From RI-283 sp964487925 (GTDB taxonomy: Bacteria; Pseudomonadota; Gammaproteobacteria; SZUA-140), in contig CAZASZ010000069.1 of the NCBI GenBank assembly GCA_964487925.1, positions 1-9,289 of the forward strand: a stretch of 9,289 nt of DNA, in the 5' to 3' direction. The position numbers and the translations under genes are program-made. Of this stretch, positions 1 to 4,905 are shown in pieces. Numbering within the stretch: the first letter of the stretch is position 1; every line of letters begins with the position of its first letter. The notes under the pieces were generated by a model. That model saw nothing but the letters and a program-made list of their open reading frames with translations. It was not told where the DNA came from and ran no database searches.

Positions 1-953
1 GCATCGAGCGGGCGATTGAAGGCGATGATGCCGCCGAAGGCCGACGTCGGGTCGGTCTGATAGGCCCGGTCATAGGCGGCCAGCGGTGAATCGGCCAGGG
101 ATACACCGCAGGGGTTGGCGTGCTTGACGATGACGCAGGCAGCGCGCTCGTATTCGCGGACGCATTCCAGAGCCGTATCGGCATCGGCGATGTTGTTGTA
201 AGACAGTTCCTTGCCCTGGAGCTGGTTGGCCGTCGCGATACCCGGCTCCGTGGCTGCAGGGTCGCGGTAGAAGGCAGCCTCCTGGTGTGGGTTTTCGCCA
301 TAGCGTAGCCCGCTGACCTTATGGAACTGCTGGTTATAGGTGCGCGGAAAACGATCATTTTCGGCAGAGACGAGAGCGCCTAAATAGTTGGCGATCGCGC
401 CGTCGTAATGGGCCGTATGCTCGAATGCTTGAACCGCGAGGTCGAAACGCAAGGCATCGCTGACGCCGCCATTGTTGACCTTCATCTCATCAAGGACGAC
501 CGGATAGTTTGCGCTGTCGACGATCACGGTCACCGCGGCATGGTTCTTGGCGGCGGCGCGCAGCATCGAGGGGCCGCCAATGTCGATGTTTTCTATGGCC
601 GTCGGCAGATCGCAGTCGGGGCGTGCGATGGTCGCCTCGAAGGGATAGAGATTGACTACGACGAGGTCGATACCGAGGATGCCGTGTTCGGCCATGACTG
701 CGTCATCCTGTCCACGGCGTCCAAGCAGACCGCCATGGATCTTGGGGTGCAGGGTCTTGACACGACCATCCATAAGCTCGGGGAACCCCGTGTAGTCGGA
801 TACGTCCGTGACCGGGACACCGGCATCGCGGAGCAGGGAGGCGGTACCGCCGGTGCTTAGGATCTCGATACCAAACCCGGCTAGGGATTGAGCGAATTCG
901 AGGATACCGGTCTTGTCGGAAACACTAATCAGTGCACGTTTTATTTGGGACAT
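1..953 (-). CDS. purH: Bifunctional AICAR transformylase/IMP cyclohydrolase PurH (C-terminus cut by window edge)
   Basis: PurH performs the last two steps of de novo IMP synthesis in the cytoplasm: formylation of AICAR with 10-formyl-tetrahydrofolate, then ring closure of FAICAR to IMP. About 317 of the usual ~520 codons are present. The start ATG (complement of 951-953) gives MSQIKRALISVSDKTG, the standard family N-terminus. The MGS-like cyclohydrolase domain spans roughly residues 1-150, with STGGTA (33-38), DGRVKTLHPKIHGG (62-75) and NLYPF (101-105). The transformylase domain begins near residue 200 with RYGENPHQ (218-225), SYNNIADADTALE (251-263) and VKHANPCGV (276-284), which carries the catalytic Lys-His pair (K277, H278). 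SAFGGIIAFNR lies at the window edge. No internal stop is seen. It lies 65 bp downstream of fis on the same strand with no hairpin terminator between, so cotranscription with dusB-fis is likely. That gap holds only a weak promoter-like pair (TTGCCC, 16 bp, TATACC) and a poor GAGAA ribosome site. Confidence 0.97.
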   Translation of the reverse strand, partial: MSQIKRALISVSDKTGILEFAQSLAGFGIEILSTGGTASLLRDAGVPVTDVSDYTGFPELMDGRVKTLHPKIHGGLLGRRGQDDAVMAEHGILGIDLVVVNLYPFEATIARPDCDLPTAIENIDIGGPSMLRAAAKNHAAVTVIVDSANYPVVLDEMKVNNGGVSDALRFDLAVQAFEHTAHYDGAIANYLGALVSAENDRFPRTYNQQFHKVSGLRYGENPHQEAAFYRDPAATEPGIATANQLQGKELSYNNIADADTALECVREYERAACVIVKHANPCGVSLADSPLAAYDRAYQTDPTSAFGGIIAFNRPLD

Positions 954-1018
954 CGAAAAATTCTCGTTGGCTAGATGGATGGGTATAGGTGAATGAAAGC
1001 GGAGGGCAAAGCGAGTGT

Positions 1019-1315
1019 TTAGTCGAGTTGGTACTTGGCCAGTTTCTTGCGCAGTGTGCTGCGGTTGATCCCGAGCAGTTCGGCGGCGCGTGATTGATTG
1101 CCCCGGGTGTGTTCCATGACGGTCTTTAGCAGTGGTGGTTCAACCTCGCTGATGACCATTTCATATAGGTTACTAACGGGGGTGTCTTCGATATCTGCGA
1201 AATAGCGTCGCATCGACGACGCGACGCAGCTGCAAAGAGGCTGTTTGCGCCGTTCGACGAATCCGGCGCTGTCGGTAGCATCCTGCTCGAGGGCCTTATT
1301 GACCTCGGACATCAT
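1019..1315 (-). CDS. fis: Nucleoid-associated DNA-binding protein Fis
   Basis: Fis is a homodimeric DNA-bending protein. In enterobacteria it peaks in early exponential growth, activates rRNA and tRNA promoters, shapes the nucleoid and helps site-specific recombinases. The frame encodes 98 residues, the same length as E. coli Fis. The dimer core is recognisable (RRYFADIED at 36-44, SNLYEMVISEVEPPLL at 48-63). The C-terminal helix-turn-helix is nearly identical to E. coli: TRGNQSRAAELLGINRSTLR at 70-89, then KKLAKYQLD. The N-terminal 25 residues, which hold the beta-arms in E. coli, are divergent as is usual. Two cysteines (C28, C30) sit at the start of the first core helix, where the E. coli protein has none. 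Two adjacent ATG codons are possible starts (complement of 1313-1315 or 1310-1312). The TGA of dusB overlaps the first, and no Shine-Dalgarno motif precedes it, so translation is probably coupled to dusB. The dusB-fis pairing is the classic gammaproteobacterial arrangement. Confidence 0.97.
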   Translation of the reverse strand: MMSEVNKALEQDATDSAGFVERRKQPLCSCVASSMRRYFADIEDTPVSNLYEMVISEVEPPLLKTVMEHTRGNQSRAAELLGINRSTLRKKLAKYQLD

Positions 1316-2298
1316 GCGGCGGCCACTAGGTCGTCCTGGGCACCGGCAAAGAATTCGTCGGTCATGCTTCGTTGGTCTGCGACCGTCTCGAGACGGTTCA
1401 TGGCATGTCTAAAAGCGCCGCCGCCCCTGAGCCCCTTGGTGTACCAGGCAATATGTTTTCTAGCCATGCGGATGCCGATGTGCTCGCCATAGAACGCGTA
1501 GAGCGCGTCCAGATGTTCGATGACAATGGCATGCTTTTCGGCGGGTGTCGGGTCGGGTAGCAGTTCACCGTGTTTGAGAAAGTGATCGATCTGACCAAAC
1601 AGCCACGGTCGTCCCTGGGCGGCTCGACCGATCATGACGCCGTCGGCGCCCGTGTATTTTATGACCTCAAGGGCCTTTTCCGGCGAACCGATGTCGCCGT
1701 TGGCGATGACCGGAATATTGACCCTGGCCTTGATGCCGGCAATCGTGTCGTACTCGGCCTCGCCCCGATAGGCGCAGGCGCGGGTTCGGCCGTGCACGGC
1801 CAGGGCCTTGATGCCGGAATCTTCGGCGATTCGAGCGATTTCGGCGCCATTGCGGTTATCCAGGTCCCATCCGGTGCGGATCTTCAGGGTCACCGGGACG
1901 TTGACGGCGCTGACGACGCTGTGCAGGATCTCTGCGACGAGCTGCTCGTGTTGCAGCAATGCCGAGCCGGCCATGACATTGCAGATCTTCTTGGCTGGGC
2001 AGCCCATGTTGATGTCGATGATTTGGGCGCCGTGATCGACATTATAGCGTGCGGCGTCCGCCATCATGCGCGGGTCGGCGCCGGCGATTTGTACCGAGCG
2101 GGGTTCGGGTTCGCCACAATGGTCGGCCCGGCGTCGTGTCTTTTCGCTGCCCCATAACAGGGAATTAGACGACACCATCTCGGAGACCGCCATGCCGGCG
2201 CCCATCCTTCGACACAAGGTGCGAAAGGGGCGGTCGGTCACGCCGGCCATAGGCGCGAGGAACAGCGAATTCTTGAGTCGGTAGGGTCCGATCTGCAT
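1312..2298 (-). CDS. dusB: tRNA-dihydrouridine synthase B
   Basis: DusB is an FMN- and NADPH-dependent enzyme that reduces uridine to dihydrouridine in the tRNA D-loop (U17 in E. coli). From the ATG at the complement of 2296-2298 the product is 328 residues (E. coli DusB 321) and begins MQIGPYRLKNSLFLAPMAGV, matching the family N-terminus. The catalytic cysteine is C100 in DINMGCPAKK, the same number as in E. coli. Other TIM-barrel and FMN-site motifs are SVQIAG (68-73), VTLKIRTGW, VHGRTR, PVIANGDI and GVMIGRAAQGRPW, followed by the C-terminal helical domain. The frame stays open upstream to a TTG at 2361, but those 21 extra residues look unlike the family, so I chose the ATG. No clear Shine-Dalgarno motif precedes it. 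The stop TGA (complement of 1312-1314) overlaps the fis start. It is divergent from murJ across a 250-bp intergenic region. Confidence 0.97.
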   Translation of the reverse strand: MQIGPYRLKNSLFLAPMAGVTDRPFRTLCRRMGAGMAVSEMVSSNSLLWGSEKTRRRADHCGEPEPRSVQIAGADPRMMADAARYNVDHGAQIIDINMGCPAKKICNVMAGSALLQHEQLVAEILHSVVSAVNVPVTLKIRTGWDLDNRNGAEIARIAEDSGIKALAVHGRTRACAYRGEAEYDTIAGIKARVNIPVIANGDIGSPEKALEVIKYTGADGVMIGRAAQGRPWLFGQIDHFLKHGELLPDPTPAEKHAIVIEHLDALYAFYGEHIGIRMARKHIAWYTKGLRGGGAFRHAMNRLETVADQRSMTDEFFAGAQDDLVAAA

Positions 2299-2417
2299 CG
2301 TTGCGTTATGGTTCGTTGATTGATAGTGTCGCCTGCCAGCGAGTAGCAGTTTTGGGCGCAACTATTATTGTATTGCCGTTATTTTTATTTTTTGCCGCCA
2401 CCCAATGGGAACCGATG

Positions 2418-2445
2418 ATCATACCCCTATCCAGGTTATTGATAA
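2418..2445 (-). promoter_or_regulatory. Candidate sigma-70-type promoter for dusB-fis(-purH)
   Basis: On the minus strand, TTATCA (complement of 2440-2445, 4/6 to TTGACA) is followed after 16 bp by TATGAT (complement of 2418-2423, 5/6 to TATAAT). Transcription would start near 2411, giving a leader of about 113 nt before the dusB ATG. A second, weaker -10-like TACAAT lies closer to dusB near 2368, without a convincing -35. This is pattern matching only; the intergenic region is AT-rich, so chance matches are easy. Confidence 0.4.
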
Positions 2446-2449
2446 AGCC

Positions 2450-2464
2450 GTTTGAAAAATTTTC
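2450..2464. promoter_or_regulatory. Possible Fis-binding site upstream of the dusB promoter
   Basis: The 15-bp stretch GTTTGAAAAATTTTC has G and C exactly 15 bp apart and an A/T-only centre, the core features of Fis sites. It includes the odd-centred palindrome GAAAA-A-TTTTC (2454-2464). It differs from the degenerate consensus at inner positions. It lies just upstream of the candidate dusB -35 box. In E. coli the dusB-fis promoter is autorepressed by Fis at several sites, so the position makes sense, but one degenerate match is weak evidence. Confidence 0.28.
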
Positions 2465-2548
2465 CTTAATCGGCAGACAGTCTCTGGGCTCAGAAGGATA
2501 TCGATCAATGATAGGCGCGTGGCGGTGGCGGTTCGATGGGGCTAGGAA

Positions 2549-3969
2549 GTGAGCGGCCGTTTGCTGAAATCGACCGTGACCGTTGGCGGGATGACCTTGG
2601 TCTCCCGTGTGCTGGGGCTTGTTCGGGATATTGTCATCGCCCGTGTGATTGGTGCCGGGATCGGCGCCGACGCCTTTTTCGTGGCCTTCAAGATCCCTAA
2701 TTTTATGCGTAGGCTGTTTGCCGAAGGGGCCTTTTCCCAAGCCTTTGTTCCCGTACTATCTGACTACCGGGCGACACAGGATCCACAATCGGTCAGGGCC
2801 TTGATTGGCGCCGTGGCGGGCATGTTGGGCGGCATCCTGTTGCTGGNNNNNNNNNNNNNNNNNNNNNNNNNNNNNNNNNNNNNNNNNNNNNNNNNNNNNN
2901 NNNNNNNNNNNNNNNNNNNNNNNNNNNNNNNNNNNNNNNNNNNNNNCCGGTCATGGCGTTGGCCTGGGCCGTATTGCTGGCGGGGCTTCTACAGCTATCT
3001 TTTCAGCTTGCTCCATTGCATCGAATGGGTTTCTTGACGCGTCCGCGCTGGGTGCGTGGCAACCCCGGAGTGGCGCGGATAAAGAAACTCATGTTGCCTG
3101 CCATATTCGGTTCATCCGTTGCTCAGATCAATCTGTTGTTCGATACCCTGATCGCATCTTTTCTCGTGACTGGTAGCGTGAGCTGGTTGTATTTTTCGGA
3201 TCGACTCATGGAGTTCCCGCTAGGGGTGTTTGGAATCGCTCTCGCCACCGTCATTCTGCCCAGTCTGTCGCGAGATCACGCCGCTGAGTCCCACGAACAG
3301 TATACGGCGACCCTGGATTGGGCGCTCCGCCTGGTCGTCTTGATCACGGTGCCGGCCGCCATGGGGCTCTGCCTCCTCGCGGGCCCAATGTTGGCGACGC
3401 TGTTTCAGTACGGTGCTTTTTCTGCGGATGATGTGGCTATGTCGCGACTGAGCCTTATGGCCTATGCGCTCGGGCTGCCGGGCTTTGTGCTCGTCAAAGT
3501 GCTCGCTTCCGGGTTTTATGCCCGCCAGGATACGCGGACGCCGGTGCGGGTCGGGGTGATTGCGATGACGACTAACATGGTCATGAATGTCTTGTTCGTG
3601 GTGCCGTTGGTCTATTTTAATGTCCCTGGGCCGCACGCGGGGCTTGCCCTGGCGACCTCGTTTTCGGCCTATCTCAATGCATCGTTGCTCTATCGTGGCC
3701 TGCATCGGGAGACGGGTTACCGGCCGGGTGCGGGTTGGTTCGCTTGGCTTGCCAAGGTCTTGATCGGGGTTACGGTCATGTCGGCCCTATTGATCCTGGG
3801 TCCCGAGGCGACGGATGCGTGGTTGTCCATGGCATGGCAGGGACGCATCCTTCAACTGTTTATCTGGGTCGTTGCGGCAGTCGCGGTCTTTATCGTGTCG
3901 ATGTTCGCGCTCGGTGTGCGTCCGGCGGATCTGATCTCTGCGATGGGTCGTGACAAGACTGATGCGTAG
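2549..3969 (+). CDS. murJ: Lipid II flippase MurJ (interrupted by an assembly gap)
   Basis: MurJ is an inner-membrane MOP-superfamily transporter that flips lipid II to the periplasmic face for peptidoglycan synthesis. The N-terminal part reads (V/M)SGRLLKSTVTVGGMTL and continues with SRVLGLVRD, DAFFVAFKIPN and RRLFAEGAFSQAF. Residues equivalent to essential E. coli R18, R24, D39, R52 and E57 are visible as R20, R26, D41, R54 and E59. After 100 Ns the protein resumes at PVMALAWAV, then GSVSWLYFSDRLMEFP (essential Arg loop), SLFQYG-type LFQYGAFS and ARQDTRTPV. Counting against E. coli MurJ, about 87 residues (~260 nt) are missing. The true gene would be about 526 codons (E. coli 511). The parts flanking the gap are in different frames only because the placeholder has an arbitrary length. 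The start is GTG, which fits the family N-terminus. AGGAA directly abuts it and is too close to be a normal Shine-Dalgarno site. ribF follows after 52 bp. Confidence 0.95.
2847..2946. other. Assembly gap: 100-N placeholder inside murJ
   Basis: Exactly 100 Ns, the usual placeholder for a scaffold gap of unknown size. Before it MurJ reaches the equivalent of E. coli residue 97, and after it resumes at about residue 185. The missing piece should therefore be near 260 nt. The required length is 2 modulo 3 while 100 is 1 modulo 3, which explains the apparent frame break. Confidence 0.97.
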
Positions 3970-3977
3970 TCTATAAT
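3950..3977 (+). promoter_or_regulatory. Strong candidate sigma-70 promoter for ribF-ileS-lspA-ispH
   Basis: GTGACA (3950-3955, 5/6 to the -35 consensus), a 16-bp spacer and a perfect TATAAT (3972-3977). The -35 lies in the last codons of murJ and the -10 just after its TAG. Transcription would start near 3984, leaving a ~38-nt leader before the ribF ATG at 4022. This is the best promoter match I noticed in the window and would let the ribF-ispH genes be expressed independently of murJ. Confidence 0.6.
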
Positions 3978-4021
3978 AAACAGCTGATAAATTTGACTCA
4001 TTGAAGCTCCCTATTAAACTC

Positions 4022-4861
4022 ATGCAACTGATCAGAGGTCGGCACAATCTGCGTCCCGAGCATCGCGGCTGTGTCGCGACGATCGGCAATTTCGANNNNN
4101 NNNNNNNNNNNNNNNNNNNNNNNNNNNNNNNNNNNNNNNNNNNNNNNNNNNNNNNNNNNNNNNNNNNNNNNNNNNNNNNNNNNNNNNNNNNNNNNTTCGT
4201 TCGCCAGGTCCTGGTCGACGAGGTCGGTGTCCGGAGCCTGATCGTCGGCGATGATTTTCGTTTCGGCAAGGGCCGTCAGGGCGATATCAATCACCTGCAT
4301 GCCGCCGGAGACGTGGCTGGTTTCGAGGTCGTGCGCCTGCCGACTTATGAATTTGATGGTGGACGTGTCAGCAGCACGCGCATTCGGGAGACACTGAGTA
4401 ATGGCGATATCCATGCTGCGGCGGCCATGTTGGGGCGCCCCTACTCGGTCAGCGGTCGCGTCGTCCAGGGGGACCGGCGTGGCCGGACTCTCGGATTTCC
4501 AACGGCGAATCTGCATTGGCATGGCCGTTCCGGGACGCCGACCGGCGCCATGCAGTTACCACTGACCGGTGTGTTCATGGTTCGAGTTATCGGGCTCGGT
4601 GACGAAGCACTGCCCGGGATCGCGAACGTGGGCGTGCGACCGACCGTTGACGGCACTCGTCAGAGCCTTGAGGTGCATCTCCTGGATTTCGACGAGGATA
4701 TATACGACCGCTATGTAGCGATACAATTTTTCGACCGCCTGCGGGACGAACGGAGCTTTGACGGCGTCGATGCCTTGCGTGCGCAGATCGAGCGTGACGT
4801 GGCCGAAGCCCGGAAACGCTTTGAGCGCGAGGCGCGACGGTCCGTCGCCATGGGCGGCTGA
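4022..4861 (+). CDS. ribF: Bifunctional riboflavin kinase/FAD synthetase RibF (interrupted by an assembly gap)
   Basis: RibF phosphorylates riboflavin to FMN and adenylylates FMN to FAD in the cytoplasm. The ATG at 4022 gives MQLIRGRHNL, matching the E. coli start MKLIRGIHNL. An in-frame TTG at 4001 would add seven atypical residues and is rejected. The FMN adenylyltransferase domain shows CVATIGNF before the gap and LIVGDDFRFGKGRQGD after it. The nucleotide-binding HxGH segment falls in the Ns. By alignment with E. coli RibF about 80 residues (~241 nt) are missing, so the real protein is about 326 residues (E. coli 313). The riboflavin kinase domain is complete: GRVVQGDRRGRTLGFPTAN near 4456-4512, IANVGVRPTVDG, and LEVHLLDFDEDIYD with the likely catalytic Glu. 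The placeholder happens to preserve the frame. A slightly longer loop (GRSGTPTGAMQLP) precedes the GVFMV strand. It ends 44 bp before ileS; the ribosome site is weak. Confidence 0.96.
   Translation: MQLIRGRHNLRPEHRGCVATIGNFXXXXXXXXXXXXXXXXXXXXXXXXXXXXXXXXXXFVRQVLVDEVGVRSLIVGDDFRFGKGRQGDINHLHAAGDVAGFEVVRLPTYEFDGGRVSSTRIRETLSNGDIHAAAAMLGRPYSVSGRVVQGDRRGRTLGFPTANLHWHGRSGTPTGAMQLPLTGVFMVRVIGLGDEALPGIANVGVRPTVDGTRQSLEVHLLDFDEDIYDRYVAIQFFDRLRDERSFDGVDALRAQIERDVAEARKRFEREARRSVAMGG
4096..4195. other. Assembly gap: 100-N placeholder inside ribF
   Basis: A second run of exactly 100 Ns. The sequence stops after two bases of the Asp codon in TIGNFD and resumes at FVRQVLVDE, equivalent to about residue 107 of E. 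coli RibF. About 241 nt should lie here rather than 100. Both values are 1 modulo 3, so the frame survives by chance. Confidence 0.97.
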
Positions 4862-4905
4862 GCGGCAATCCAAACCCATATAAACCTAATAACCAGACAC
4901 GAGCG

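Noticed and set aside
408..860. 150-codon plus-strand frame
   Set aside because: It is antisense to the purH coding sequence, whose translation is clearly homologous; the plus-strand product resembles nothing.
954..1018. Terminator between fis and purH
   Set aside because: No stem with a following T-run is visible on the minus strand; readthrough is more likely.
1570..2157. 195-codon plus-strand frame
   Set aside because: Lies entirely opposite dusB and is explained as a shadow of its GC-rich codon pattern.
2299..2361. Upstream TTG start extending dusB by 21 residues
   Set aside because: The added residues do not match the DusB family, whereas the ATG at 2298 gives the canonical N-terminus and places the catalytic cysteine at residue 100.
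3993..4017. TTGACT ... TATTAA as a second ribF promoter
   Set aside because: The spacer is only about 13 bp, too short for a normal sigma-70 promoter, and the upstream GTGACA-16-TATAAT is much better.
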